Shown one piece after another: positions 1-11,200 of a DNA stretch of 61,426 nt. The notes below the pieces were generated by a model. That model saw only the letters and a program-made list of their open reading frames with translations, had not been told where the DNA came from and did no database searches. Position 1 is the stretch's first letter. Each line of letters begins with the position of its first letter. Source of the stretch: a virus; the IMG/VR virus record IMGVR_UViG_3300030116_002629, positions 1-61,426 of that record. One strand, given 5' to 3'. Position numbers and translations under genes: made by a program.

Positions 1-243
1 GAATCTGTTCTTGCTAGAAGTGCTCAAGGAGACCCAGCAGCTACAATGGCAGTAATTGCTATTTATGAATATCCTGCTGAAATGACAGATATATTAAAAC
101 TGTTTTACACTCCACAAGAGCCACAAATGTCTCCTGAAGAAGAAGCATATATACAACAACAAATGGGTATGCAACAGCAACAAATGATGGGGCCTGGACA
201 ACAAGCTCCTCCAACAGTAGCTGGTGCTTTAGGAGGAATGTAG
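1..243 (+). CDS. Portal protein, C-terminal end (partial)
   Basis: The reading frame is open from base 1 and encodes the last 80 residues of the portal protein. It nearly matches the end of the complete portal gene at 46146-47942: bases 10-117 are identical to the equivalent part of that gene. The tail is rich in Gln, Met and Pro, as in the full copy. The gene is cut by the window edge. Its stop shares a base with the GTG start of the next gene. The portal forms the dodecameric ring through which DNA enters and leaves the capsid. Confidence 0.85.
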   Translation, partial: ESVLARSAQGDPAATMAVIAIYEYPAEMTDILKLFYTPQEPQMSPEEEAYIQQQMGMQQQQMMGPGQQAPPTVAGALGGM

Positions 244-410
244 TGGAAAATCTCGATAACTTATTTTGGGATATTATTGATAATGAATTTGGTGAACAAC
301 CATATGGTGACCCAATGCCACCTATGCCACCAATGCAAATAATTAAACCATTACCGAATATAATAATAATGATTACAGATGAGGAAGGAAATTATGGTAC
401 GGAAATCTAA
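243..410 (+). CDS. Small Pro/Met-rich conserved protein
   Basis: A 55-aa ORF starts with GTG, overlapping the portal stop. It begins MENLDNLFWDII and has a central stretch of Pro-Met repeats. The equivalent slot in copy B (47942-48100) encodes a closely similar 52-aa protein with an ATG start, and this conservation between diverged copies is the main evidence that it is real. No function is recognised. It overlaps the start of the following gene by 17 bases. It could be a small head or neck accessory factor, but that is a guess from position only. Confidence 0.7.
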   Translation: MENLDNLFWDIIDNEFGEQPYGDPMPPMPPMQIIKPLPNIIIMITDEEGNYGTEI

Positions 411-804
411 TAAAGGTGGTTACAGACAACCAACTCCTAGTAGGAAAAATGCTGTAAGTGGACCAGGTGCATTAAGTCAAAGAACTGATGGAAATCAACC
501 AGTTATGAGATTGCCAGATGCAGATTATGGTGAAAGTCAAGCTTTTGTACAACAACAACAAGGAGCTCCATTAGGAGATTCAGGAGGAGCTAATGCTCCA
601 TTTCCTTTGCCTGAAGCAGCAGGCCCAGATGTTTTCGGTGGAACAGATTTTCCAGACCAACCAGTAACGCAAGGAATACCAATGGGAGAAGGGGCAGGAC
701 CATCAAGAGATATAGCTAATAATGTTGATATATTGTTATCTGCTATGTATCAAGTAAATCCTCACCCTGTTATACTTCAATTATTAAATAGTAGAAGTAC
801 ATAA
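394..804 (+). CDS. Small virion-associated protein, unknown
   Basis: This encodes 136 residues. I start at the ATG at 394 because GAGGAAGGA lies just upstream and because the copy B homologue (48084-48494) starts at the same MVRKSNKGGY; an ATG 15 bases earlier is less likely. The N-terminus is basic, the middle is Pro/Gly/Gln-rich and probably disordered, and the C-terminus (DILLSAMY...NPHPVI) is strongly conserved with copy B. It sits between portal and the giant protein genes. No known family is recognised. Confidence 0.75.
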   Translation: MVRKSNKGGYRQPTPSRKNAVSGPGALSQRTDGNQPVMRLPDADYGESQAFVQQQQGAPLGDSGGANAPFPLPEAAGPDVFGGTDFPDQPVTQGIPMGEGAGPSRDIANNVDILLSAMYQVNPHPVILQLLNSRST

Positions 805-3800
805 TGTTTTTAGACCCCTTTCAGGTAGAGAGCTATTACATGGCTCAAAAGATGGAACAGGACTTAGTTAAGTTATATTCTAGTCCTGAGTTTAGGCCTA
901 TTCTTAATCAGCTACAAGCAGGTATGATTAGAGATTCTTTGGCTGCTCCAATTAAAGATAAACAATTAATTTTTGCTGAACAAGTTCTACCTGTATCAGA
1001 AACTCTTTCAAAACAAATGTTAGCTGATGAAGCTCAAGAAGAATGGGTATTACAAGAATCAAAAAACTGGGATGAGTTATCTGCAAAGTTTAGAGATGAA
1101 AAAATAACAGATGACATGCATCTTAGTGTTATGGATATACTTTCTGGTGGTTGGGCTCCAGGTGGTAGAACTCCTAAAGAAGTAGGTGGATGGTCATTGC
1201 CTATATGGGTAGTGGGTACTTTGGATGCAATTAGAGAGACTTGGAATAAATGGAATCCTTTACCAACTTCCGATGTATTACAATTTGGTGGTGGGGGTGT
1301 TCCTTATAGAGCACAAGGTCGTATTTGGAGATATTATCAAGACCTTAGAAGATATGATGAATTATTAGAAAAAGGATATACTCCAGAAGTAGCACAAGCT
1401 AATATAGCTTCTTTAGTAAATATATCTGAAGTTCCTAACTTAGGTAGAGATTTAGGCCCAGGAGAACTTGAACAAAATATTGATTTTATGCAAGAAGCAA
1501 TTAAATTTGCTGGAGAGAATTATATCTGGGCTGCAGCTAAAAAAGTTATGAATGGTGAAGCTGTCAATATGGATAGAAGCAAAGTATTCTTTTTTGAATC
1601 TATACATGCTGAAGAAGACCCAATATATCAAGAACTACTTTTGAAATTTAAAGGAGATGAACAGAAAGCTAAAGATTTATATTATTTAAAGATTGGTTCT
1701 CCTATCAAAGAACTAGATGCAAATGGAAATATTAATTACACAGGTATAGATAATCCTAACAAAATAAAAATATTTGCTGATAGAAGAACTAATTACAATG
1801 ATATGAATATTACTGAATATGCACAAAGAGAGTTTTTAAACGATGCTCAGTTAACTCCTTATTCATGGGGTAGATATGAAGCTGGCCAGATATATCAACC
1901 AGGTACAACTGCTTACAAAGTTACTTCTGGTTTATTAGATTTTGCTTCAGCTTTACCTGCTGAATATTTTACTGGTGGATTATTAAACTTAGGTAGGATT
2001 AAAAAATGGTCAAGAAGTACTGACATCTTAGTAGCTGAAAAAGCTAGAAGATTAAAAGCTGGTGATACTAGATATCTTGCTAACAAAAAAGAAGCTATTG
2101 AATTACACAATACAATTGTTAAAGCTACCAAAGATAGAGGTAAAGCAGGTAAACAAGCTTGGGATAATTTAACTCCAGATGAAAAGAAAATAGCTACTGC
2201 TTTAAATAATAATTCTGAAGATTTAGCTAAGCTACAATTAAACCCTACACAACTAGATGACTTAATACCGGAAGTTAAAAAAGCACTTAAACACGATAGA
2301 AAACTTAGAAGAAAACATGGTTTAATTAACGGTAGAGTTCAATCTGTATTTGCTAAAGATTCTGGTAAATTAATGGCTTTACCAGAATATCAAATAATTA
2401 GAAAACACATTGCTAATAGCGATTATCACACATTAGTAAATGATAATACTTTAAAACAATGGATACCTGATGATGCATTTTGGAAACATATTGTAGGAAA
2501 AGATGAATTAGAAATTGATAATATATTTAAAGAATTATTAAGTGATGGTGTACATTCAGCTTCATTAATACCTACTCAACCAAATACAGTCATACAAGCT
2601 AAAGGTTTACCTAAAGGTTTCTCTTACATGACTAATGCTGGTATTAGAAAAATGACAGGTAGTTCTGATTTTGCAATGAGAAGTTTAGGTTCTGTTTTAG
2701 GTGAACAAACTGCTGCTATTTGGCAAAAGAGTAAATTTGCAATGAGAACATTGAGGCATTATGACGATACTGTTCAACAAGCTAGAAAATATACACAAGC
2801 TTACAAAGTAACTGATGGTGCTGTTGATGGATTGTTTGATACAGTTAGTGCATTAAGGTTTTATTACAAAAATAAAATTGACCCTAGAAGTCAAAGTATT
2901 AAAAAATATTTAGGATTTAGTTCTAACTTTATGGATGGTTCTTCAGCTTGGGTTAAAAGAATGACAGCTTTAAGAACAGCAAACTATATGACTATGACAA
3001 ATGGAGTAGAAGGAACTAGACAGTTAATTGACAATATAAACTTAAATGGTTTTTCACCAGAGTATTTTAATAAAAAAATGGATGAATGGTTTAAAATCTT
3101 AGAAGCACCAATTGAAGAACAATATCGTTTAAAAAATAATTTCTTAATTGATTATATGGAAGATTCTATAAATCAATCTATTAAAGTTGTTAATGAAAGA
3201 GCTGAAGCAGCAGGAACTGTATATCAAGGTGAAAATATTAAGGCATTAAAAAAACATGCTAAAAAACTTATTACTGACTGGAATAGTGATAAAGCATATT
3301 GGAAGAGTTCTGGTTTCGATGGTGAAGATGTTTACAACATGGTATTTCCTGGTTCATCTTCAGGTATTCTTTATGACACTAAGAAAATGTGGTTGCAAGG
3401 AGAAGATTATAATATCATGGTACCTAAAGCTTCTACTTTAGGAGAAATGACTGAAAACTATTTCCCATTTTTAAATCAAGATATTGTAGATAGAGTTAAA
3501 GGAACAGGATTCTTTGCTTTAGATTCAAATGACCTTAAGAAATTTTCAGGATACAAAATGGCTAGACCTCATTATAAAGAATTTGTAAAAAGATTTAAAG
3601 CAAGTGGTAGTAAAGGTGTCAAACAATATGCAGCTGAAATAGGTGGATATATACCTACAAATAAAACAATGGATGATGCAGTTACATTGTTGTTAGATAG
3701 CTATACAAGAAAAATATTTAAACCTTTTGTTCTTATGAGAGCTGCTTTCATTACAAGAATATTCTTAGAGGAACAAGCTAGAGTAGCTTCTGCACAATTA

Positions 3801-6620
3801 GATTCAGCTTACAATCATCCATTTAGATATTTAACTTGGGTATTTTCTCATTCAGAAGACCAACAAAAAGCATTAATGAAAACATATGGAAACAATTTTG
3901 AAAATATTTTAAATAGTCCTGAATATAAACAATTGATGCATGAAAATCATTTTAAGAATTTACTAGCAGACCATAAGTATGATAATCAATATAAACATTC
4001 TTTTAAAGAAGTTACATTTGATGACCCTAACTATGCAGATGCAATTTATGATGGTTTATTTAAATTAAGAAATGATGAAGTAACAAGAAGAGTTGCACAA
4101 GAAGGTTCAGTATCACCAGCTCTTATTGAATGGTTTTTAGGAAGCAAAGAAAGACAATTACTTAGACAAAGAGGTGGGCCAGATTGGATTAAAGTTGCAA
4201 CAGATGATGAACATGCTATTGCTTATTTACATTCTAGAGAAAACCACATTAGACAATTAACTGGCCATACATTAGAAGAAGGTATTGATTATCAAAGATT
4301 TTCTTATAAAGATATGAAAAAGGGAGATGTAAATGCTTTTGAAGCAGCTCAATTAAGCCATAGAACAGATTCACAATATCATGGTCATCAAGTTCTAAGA
4401 GATGCTATTGCAGAAGGAAAATTTGTAACAAACGAAGGAAAGATTCTAGATTTAATGCCTGTAACAGATGATATAGGAACTTTAAAAGCTGTAGGTGTTG
4501 ATGACGAAAAAGCTATTAAAGATGCTATTCAAAGATACATAGACCAGTATGGAGATGATTTTGATTTTGGTACTTTATATCAAAAACAATTTGATAACGA
4601 AGTACAAGGTTTTGCTAAATTAGAAAAACAATGGGATGCTGGAGTAAACTTTTTCTTTGAAAATTTAGTAGAAAAATCTCTTAACTATTTAAATAGAAGC
4701 GTTGTCTTTAAACAGTATTATTGGGAAAAGATTATGGATATGTGGCACTTGTTTGATGCACCATTAAGAAAACAATATGTAGATGAAATCAAAGGTGTAG
4801 GATTAGCAGATATATTCAAAATAAATGAAAAAGGTACTGATTTAAAGAATGCTCCTAAATTAGGAACAAGATATGGTGTAAAAGATGCAAGTATTATAAG
4901 TGACACAGGTAAAGCTTTTGGTTTACAAGCTACAAAAGAATTGCTATATGATGTGACAAAGAGACATAACATATCTCATAAACTTAGAAACCTTGTACCT
5001 TTCCCAGAAGTTTGGTTTGAGTTATTAACTACATGGCCTAAATTACTTGCAGAAAATCCTACAATGGCCAGAAAGGTTCAATTAGGAATTAAAGGTGGAG
5101 CAGGAGCATCAGGCTTAGGATATACTGGTGATGGTTTCTTTGCAGAAGACCCTAATGGTTCAGGTGAACAAATGTTCGTATATCCATTTGGTGGCTATAT
5201 GAGTAACTTGATATTTGGTGAAGATTCAAATATTAAGATGTCACCTAGAGGATATGTTACAGGTGTCAACTTGTTAGGACAGGGTTTTGTTCCTGGACCT
5301 ACTCCTGTAGCTGGATGGGCCTTAGATAGAGTTCTACCTACTGGTGGAGTTGGTCAAGAACTTAGAAGTATGTTATTTGGTGATTTTGGACCTCCTAGAG
5401 GTGATGGTTTCTTGGATGCTATTATTCCTGACCACCCTTCATTTCAAAAGTTATTTACAGCTATAGGTGCTTCTCCATTTGGAAATCAAGCTGAAATAGA
5501 ATCATCAAGAGCAAGTACATCTATTGAATTGTTTAGATTACTTAAAATGGAAGGTGCAGAAAACAGATTACTTAAACAAGGAGAGTTAGATAGATATTTA
5601 AGAGAGATATCATGGAAAGGTACTACAGCTGATAAGTTACCTCCAGCTCAATTAACACCAGATATTTTAGATTCAGCATTAAGAGCATATGCTAAAGATA
5701 AAACAAGTACTACATTTACATTTAGATTTATGGCACAATTTGTGTTACCTACTGGATTTACACCTAGATATTATGCAGAAGATAAAAATGGAAAGATGTG
5801 GGCTACTCAGTTATTAGCTAAAGAGTATCAAAACTTAGTACAAAAACATCAAGGTGACCATGTAGCTGCATATGAATCATTTGTAAGATTGTATGGATAT
5901 GAGCATGGTTGGTTAACAACTTCTAAATCTGTATCTGCTAATAAACAAGCTTATTCTGAAAGAGTACTTGAATGGCAGAAAGAAAATAAAGAAATATTAG
6001 AACAATTACCTAGAAGTGCATTCTACGCTTTACCTGATAATCCAGCAGAACAAAGAAGTTATCAAGAAATAATTAGGCAGTATGAAATAGGAGAAAGAGA
6101 AGTCTTATCCTTAGAAGAGTTTAATTTAGCTGCTAATGATACTATTGGTTACTTTATGTACACATCATTTAAAAAGCAATATGAACGCTCTGGTATGCCT
6201 GAAATTGAAAAAAATAAGTTATTTAGAATTTATAGAACTGCTTTGATACAACAACTACCAGGTTTTGAAGCTACAGGTGGTTTAAGAAAGCCTGCTACTT
6301 CTAAAGAGATACTAGATGAAATGATTCAGAAATGGCCTAATTTACCTGAAATACAAGAAACAGAAGCAGGTGCTGCATTTGTTAATGTATTCTTACCTAG
6401 ATGGCAAGCAATGGAATCTCAATCAGCAAGAGTGTCTCCATCAGGAAATCCAACATGGTGGTTGTCATCTACAGATAATTTGGCTATTATGATGCGTGCA
6501 GATATGGCGAACTTTATAGAAGAAATAATAGTACAATCACCTGACTTTGCACCAATTTGGACTAATATAATTAGTAGAATGTTCAGAGACGACCATGAAA
6601 TGTTTAACGAAGGAATTTAA
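804..6620 (+). CDS. Giant internal virion protein, 1938 aa
   Basis: The start shares TAATG with the previous stop. The 1938-aa product is mostly alpha-helical in character with several Gly-rich and hydrophobic stretches toward the C-terminus, for example around PFPEVWFELLTTWPKLL and the following glycine segment. Copy B (48495-54302, 1935 aa) is homologous over its whole length. Size and position between portal and capsid suggest a protein stored in the capsid and ejected with DNA, like the large inner-core proteins of podoviruses; this is inference. The C-terminal third faintly resembles helper regions of large polyvalent phage proteins, but I could not test that. Confidence 0.7.
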   Translation: MFLDPFQVESYYMAQKMEQDLVKLYSSPEFRPILNQLQAGMIRDSLAAPIKDKQLIFAEQVLPVSETLSKQMLADEAQEEWVLQESKNWDELSAKFRDEKITDDMHLSVMDILSGGWAPGGRTPKEVGGWSLPIWVVGTLDAIRETWNKWNPLPTSDVLQFGGGGVPYRAQGRIWRYYQDLRRYDELLEKGYTPEVAQANIASLVNISEVPNLGRDLGPGELEQNIDFMQEAIKFAGENYIWAAAKKVMNGEAVNMDRSKVFFFESIHAEEDPIYQELLLKFKGDEQKAKDLYYLKIGSPIKELDANGNINYTGIDNPNKIKIFADRRTNYNDMNITEYAQREFLNDAQLTPYSWGRYEAGQIYQPGTTAYKVTSGLLDFASALPAEYFTGGLLNLGRIKKWSRSTDILVAEKARRLKAGDTRYLANKKEAIELHNTIVKATKDRGKAGKQAWDNLTPDEKKIATALNNNSEDLAKLQLNPTQLDDLIPEVKKALKHDRKLRRKHGLINGRVQSVFAKDSGKLMALPEYQIIRKHIANSDYHTLVNDNTLKQWIPDDAFWKHIVGKDELEIDNIFKELLSDGVHSASLIPTQPNTVIQAKGLPKGFSYMTNAGIRKMTGSSDFAMRSLGSVLGEQTAAIWQKSKFAMRTLRHYDDTVQQARKYTQAYKVTDGAVDGLFDTVSALRFYYKNKIDPRSQSIKKYLGFSSNFMDGSSAWVKRMTALRTANYMTMTNGVEGTRQLIDNINLNGFSPEYFNKKMDEWFKILEAPIEEQYRLKNNFLIDYMEDSINQSIKVVNERAEAAGTVYQGENIKALKKHAKKLITDWNSDKAYWKSSGFDGEDVYNMVFPGSSSGILYDTKKMWLQGEDYNIMVPKASTLGEMTENYFPFLNQDIVDRVKGTGFFALDSNDLKKFSGYKMARPHYKEFVKRFKASGSKGVKQYAAEIGGYIPTNKTMDDAVTLLLDSYTRKIFKPFVLMRAAFITRIFLEEQARVASAQLDSAYNHPFRYLTWVFSHSEDQQKALMKTYGNNFENILNSPEYKQLMHENHFKNLLADHKYDNQYKHSFKEVTFDDPNYADAIYDGLFKLRNDEVTRRVAQEGSVSPALIEWFLGSKERQLLRQRGGPDWIKVATDDEHAIAYLHSRENHIRQLTGHTLEEGIDYQRFSYKDMKKGDVNAFEAAQLSHRTDSQYHGHQVLRDAIAEGKFVTNEGKILDLMPVTDDIGTLKAVGVDDEKAIKDAIQRYIDQYGDDFDFGTLYQKQFDNEVQGFAKLEKQWDAGVNFFFENLVEKSLNYLNRSVVFKQYYWEKIMDMWHLFDAPLRKQYVDEIKGVGLADIFKINEKGTDLKNAPKLGTRYGVKDASIISDTGKAFGLQATKELLYDVTKRHNISHKLRNLVPFPEVWFELLTTWPKLLAENPTMARKVQLGIKGGAGASGLGYTGDGFFAEDPNGSGEQMFVYPFGGYMSNLIFGEDSNIKMSPRGYVTGVNLLGQGFVPGPTPVAGWALDRVLPTGGVGQELRSMLFGDFGPPRGDGFLDAIIPDHPSFQKLFTAIGASPFGNQAEIESSRASTSIELFRLLKMEGAENRLLKQGELDRYLREISWKGTTADKLPPAQLTPDILDSALRAYAKDKTSTTFTFRFMAQFVLPTGFTPRYYAEDKNGKMWATQLLAKEYQNLVQKHQGDHVAAYESFVRLYGYEHGWLTTSKSVSANKQAYSERVLEWQKENKEILEQLPRSAFYALPDNPAEQRSYQEIIRQYEIGEREVLSLEEFNLAANDTIGYFMYTSFKKQYERSGMPEIEKNKLFRIYRTALIQQLPGFEATGGLRKPATSKEILDEMIQKWPNLPEIQETEAGAAFVNVFLPRWQAMESQSARVSPSGNPTWWLSSTDNLAIMMRADMANFIEEIIVQSPDFAPIWTNIISRMFRDDHEMFNEGI

Positions 6621-8236
6621 TGTCTGATAATAATAAAGCAAGACAAAGAGGAATAAAGTTTAGGGAGTGGATTCTTAGCCTATTCAAAAACCCAGCAGCT
6701 CAAGATTATTTAGAAAATAAATATGGTATTACACCTGAAGTATTGCCTCAATATGGTATGTGGGATGCCAATATGGAAGATTGGGGATGGAGTTTTAATC
6801 TTGGACCAGATGGATTCTTATCTAGTGTTGTAATATCTGGAGTAGAAATTCCTATTAAAGAACTTCCAGGCTATGAAGAAGGTTTTAAACAACCATTAGG
6901 TGGTACAGGATTTTGGGGTGGTGTATTTAATTTACCTGCAGAATGGGCTGAGTATGATGTAGAAGCTTTACCTGAAGGTACTGTAAATGTTTTACCAGAA
7001 GCATATGGACCAGCTGAAACTCCTGGTGCAGAATTTTATGGTGAAGCTACAGGTGAGATACAAGAAGAGATGGATGCTGAAGAAGCAGCTGACCCTGATT
7101 TTCAAGCTTTAAAAGAAGGAGCAGTAGAAGAAGAAGAAAAAGAACCTTCATTTTTTACAAGGGAAGATTTTGAAAAAAACACATTATCTGAAGAAGAATG
7201 GAATACTTATCTAGCTAATATTAAAGCTGGTAGTACACCACAAGAAGCATGGGCTTATGCTACAAATGGTGACCCAGCTAAGTTTAATTATGTATGGACA
7301 TGGGATGAAGAAGCAAAGAGAAATAAACCAGCTTATTATTATGACCCAGAAATTAGTGAAAGTCCAATTCCAATACCTGTAGCTGCTCAGCCAAGTGAGC
7401 ATATAAATAAAAATCTTTTTATGAGTGGACTTCATAATATGTCTCCAGACGAAATTGAATGGGTAAAAGATTTCTTGATTATGGGTGGTGTAGCAGATGA
7501 AGGTGATTTTGCTGGACATGGTTTTGTTGATAGAAGTTTAGAATTAATTGTAGGAAATATGATTGATATGGCCAATATGAATTATGGACATATTGCACAT
7601 AAAAGCGATGATTATTATAAATTAATAGAATCTGGAAAAGGACTTTTTGGTGATAATCCACCTGCTATTTTTGAAGATTCAAAATGGTTTGAATGGGGAT
7701 TGTTTTCAGTAGTTGCTTCACAATATGGTATGACCATGGATAAAGCTGCTGAAGTTAAAGCAAAAGAAATAGCAGAAGATACATTAGCTGCTAATGCATT
7801 GCCAAGTAAAGAATCAATGGCTCGTGCTATTAATGATTTAGTTAAAGAAGAAATAGGTGTTGATGCTACTCCAGAACAGGTAAGAGAGTATACAGATTAC
7901 TGGATAGCTAGTCAAACTGAATGGGGTAGACAAATAGAATATGCAAATAAAGTTGCAGAAGTCGGAATGGATATAGAACATTATCATATTAAAACTGGTA
8001 GGACTATGACCATGGAAGAAGTTCAAGCAATGAGAGATGATATAGGTGCTGGAGGAGATGTTTTAGAAGGAATAGTAGGTCAAAGAGAAAAAGTTCCAAC
8101 AGTTACAGACCCTTGGACTGCTACTTACAATTTAGTTGTAGGTGATTTAGCAGGTGAAAAAGAAATTATAGAGGCTGGTAGGAAAAAGAGAGCTAAGCAA
8201 TCTGGTATCTTACAAGCAATGGCAGGTAAGTTTTAA
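6620..8236 (+). CDS. Large acidic virion-type protein, 538 aa
   Basis: It is coupled to both neighbours by TAATG overlaps. The N-terminal 100 residues are Trp- and Gly-rich; residues about 140-200 are very acidic; the rest is helical. The copy B counterpart (54302-55852, 516 aa) has a different N-terminus but a similar C-terminal part, including a shared DDI.AGGDVL.GIVG.RE motif near the end. No family is recognised. From its place in the giant-gene operon I infer a structural or ejected protein. Confidence 0.65.
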   Translation: MSDNNKARQRGIKFREWILSLFKNPAAQDYLENKYGITPEVLPQYGMWDANMEDWGWSFNLGPDGFLSSVVISGVEIPIKELPGYEEGFKQPLGGTGFWGGVFNLPAEWAEYDVEALPEGTVNVLPEAYGPAETPGAEFYGEATGEIQEEMDAEEAADPDFQALKEGAVEEEEKEPSFFTREDFEKNTLSEEEWNTYLANIKAGSTPQEAWAYATNGDPAKFNYVWTWDEEAKRNKPAYYYDPEISESPIPIPVAAQPSEHINKNLFMSGLHNMSPDEIEWVKDFLIMGGVADEGDFAGHGFVDRSLELIVGNMIDMANMNYGHIAHKSDDYYKLIESGKGLFGDNPPAIFEDSKWFEWGLFSVVASQYGMTMDKAAEVKAKEIAEDTLAANALPSKESMARAINDLVKEEIGVDATPEQVREYTDYWIASQTEWGRQIEYANKVAEVGMDIEHYHIKTGRTMTMEEVQAMRDDIGAGGDVLEGIVGQREKVPTVTDPWTATYNLVVGDLAGEKEIIEAGRKKRAKQSGILQAMAGKF

Positions 8237-11200
8237 TGGCTGAAGGAATTTCAAAAGAAGAGTTTATAAAGGCGTTAAAAGCTAATACTACAATACCTGA
8301 AGCTGCAAAAGCTACTTTGATAGAAGCATTAGAAAATGCACCAGCTAAACAAAAGTTTGATTCAAGAGTAAAAGATTATCTAGATGGAATAAAGAACGGA
8401 TACTTAGAAGTAGATGAATTAATAGGTTTCTTAGAAGATGAATTTGGATATGATAAATTTTCAGGAACTTTTGGTGACCCAGAAGCAGCCAAAGAAGTAA
8501 CAAAGAAAGCTAAAGAAACTACATCTAAAGAAGCTCAAGCTAAAGCTGATAAAGTTACTGAAGCTCCAGATGTTGCTAAACAAGCTGTATTAGAAGGTAA
8601 AGATAAGAAAGTTACACTTGTTGACGAATGGAAAAGAGCAGATGTTAAAAAAGATGTAGGTTTCTTGTATTTGTTTGGTGACAATCTTGCAGATGCTGAA
8701 AGTGGAGTTATTCCTAAAAGTACACAAGCTGTAATTAGAGGTTTAGAAAATGCTATAGGTATTCCAACAAGAATATCAAAGAGTGAAGATTTTCAACCAG
8801 AAGATTTTGAAAGATGGAAAGAACTAATTGATGAACAATTGGCATTAGCTGAAGCTGATGGTAGGCCAATTAAAATATCTAAAGGTGGTATGGCTACAGA
8901 TAAAGGTAAAAAACTTCCTGCTAATTTTAAAGAACATTTAGCTATAAAAATAAATAATTTAGCTGGAGAAGAATTATTTGGTCCAGATATGAAACAAGGA
9001 ACTTCTAATACATCAAAAAGAATAGTTGCAAGTGGAGGTACAGTACGAGCTATGCGTGGTGGTGAATTAGGTAATCCATTTTATTATAAAGGTAGTGGTA
9101 AATCAGATGAAATAGTAAAAGTAGGTACAGATAAATCTTCCACCGTAGTAATGCCAGAAGGAAGTACTGAAGATGATTTAGTTAAAAAAGTTGTTGAGCT
9201 ACATAAAGACTGGTTAACTTGGACACGATTACCTGATAATTTAGATGATGACCAATTGTTTGAATTACAAGCCCTGAGAGATAAACAATTAAGAATTATG
9301 GCTAATTTACCTGATGATTATACATTAGAATATTACAGACCAGATGCTGAATCTTCGCATGCTAAAACATTAGTAGATTTTATAGATAATGCAAAAAAAG
9401 ATATGGAGGAAGTAGATAGAAGTACTATAGGCCAAAGTGATGACCCTTATTTTGATACATCAAGAGATGTGTTAGACCTAACACTTGAACTATCAAGTAA
9501 AGGAGATGAGTTTGGTCAACAGTTCTCTGCTTTAAATGCTACTTTTAAAGAAGGTGAATATGCAGGAAGAACTATAGAAGATGTATGGCAAAATGAAATT
9601 AAAAAATCTGGTAAAGGTAAACCACCTGCAGAAGGAAGTGTACTATTTGGTAAATCTCTTGAAGATAGTAAACTTGCTTATCAAGAATTGTGGGAAATGT
9701 GGGCTGTTGAGAATCCTAGATTAATAGCTGAGTTACAAGATAAAGTTAATGAAGGATATCAATTAACAGATTGGTATGCAAGAAATAAAGACCCTAATAA
9801 AACAGTAAATCAAGCAGAAGCTTTAACTAACATAATTTATAATTTAAATAATGAAGAAAAAGCTATCAAAGCAGATGATGCTAAAAGTAGACAAGTTCCA
9901 TTTGAAAAGGTAAACGCTAGTGACCCAGGACCTGGAGCATCAAGAGCACAATATGATAACTGGGCCGTAAGAACTGGGGATAATTATTTAGCTGCTGCTA
10001 AAGCAGAAGGGTTTACTCTTGACTTTACTACTGAAGATAAAGGTAGTGGTAGTACTAAGAAGTCAGGTACTTATGAACCAAACTTAAAAATAATGAGAAC
10101 ATTTCCTCATTTAAAAGGATTAACTGATGAAGAAATACTAAATGCAACTTATAAACAAATTAAATTAACAAAAGACCTTAAATTTGCAAACCCAGATGAA
10201 GTAGCAGAAATAGCTGCATTAGTAGCAAAAGCTTTAAACAATGGTAAAACAATTAATGTTGCAGGTAATCAAGTGTATAGGTTTCCAGGTAAAACTCAAA
10301 ATGATGTCGATAGATTGTTTGCAGAATTTATGGATATGGTTCAAGATAATCCAGTTACTGATTGGAGTAATGCTGTTATTAGAAGTGGTGGCCAAAATGG
10401 ATTTGATTTATCTGGTTTAAGATGGGCCAACTTCTTTAAAATACCTTTTAGATTACATACTGGTAAAACTAAGTTATTTAGAAAAATAGGTGGTGGAGAT
10501 GTAGTAGGTGATATAAATGAATTTATTCCTTTATTACAATTTGATGAAAATGGTAAATTTAATAATGAACTATTAAAAGCACCAAAGAAAACTACTTCAG
10601 TTGATAAAGCTACAACTCAACCAAAAACAACTGAGAAGTTACCTCCTGATACTAGTAAAACTCTTAAAAGGTTAAACAGCGAATTTGAAAGTGTTAAAAA
10701 TTCTCCTAAAGCTATTAGAGACCAATGGTGGAAATCATTAACAGATATGGAAAGAGATTATATTAAAACCATTATAGAAAAGAAAAATGTTAAAGCATCA
10801 GCTGCAGGTACACCAGATGTTAAAGCAGTAGCAGAACCAGATATACCTACTAGAAAAACAGGACAAATGGAACTAGAACATTTTTGGTTAGATAAAGCAT
10901 ACAATGAAACGATACCTGTTTCAAGTATTGATGGTGCTTCTAGTTGGAAACGATATGTTGCTTATGGAACTAAAATATACGATTGGGAAACAAATCAAAG
11001 TAATTTAATAAATGGGAAAGCAGCTGGAACAGCATATGAACCTGTACAAATATTAAGAGGTTATCAAAAAGGTATAGTACTTCCTGAGACAATGGCTGAT
11101 ATAACTAAAAATCCTCAAAGTTTTGTTAAGGATGGAGAAGCTACTTGGCAAAGAACAAAACCAGGAGAATACGACCCTAGAACAGTTCAAAGTGTAGATA

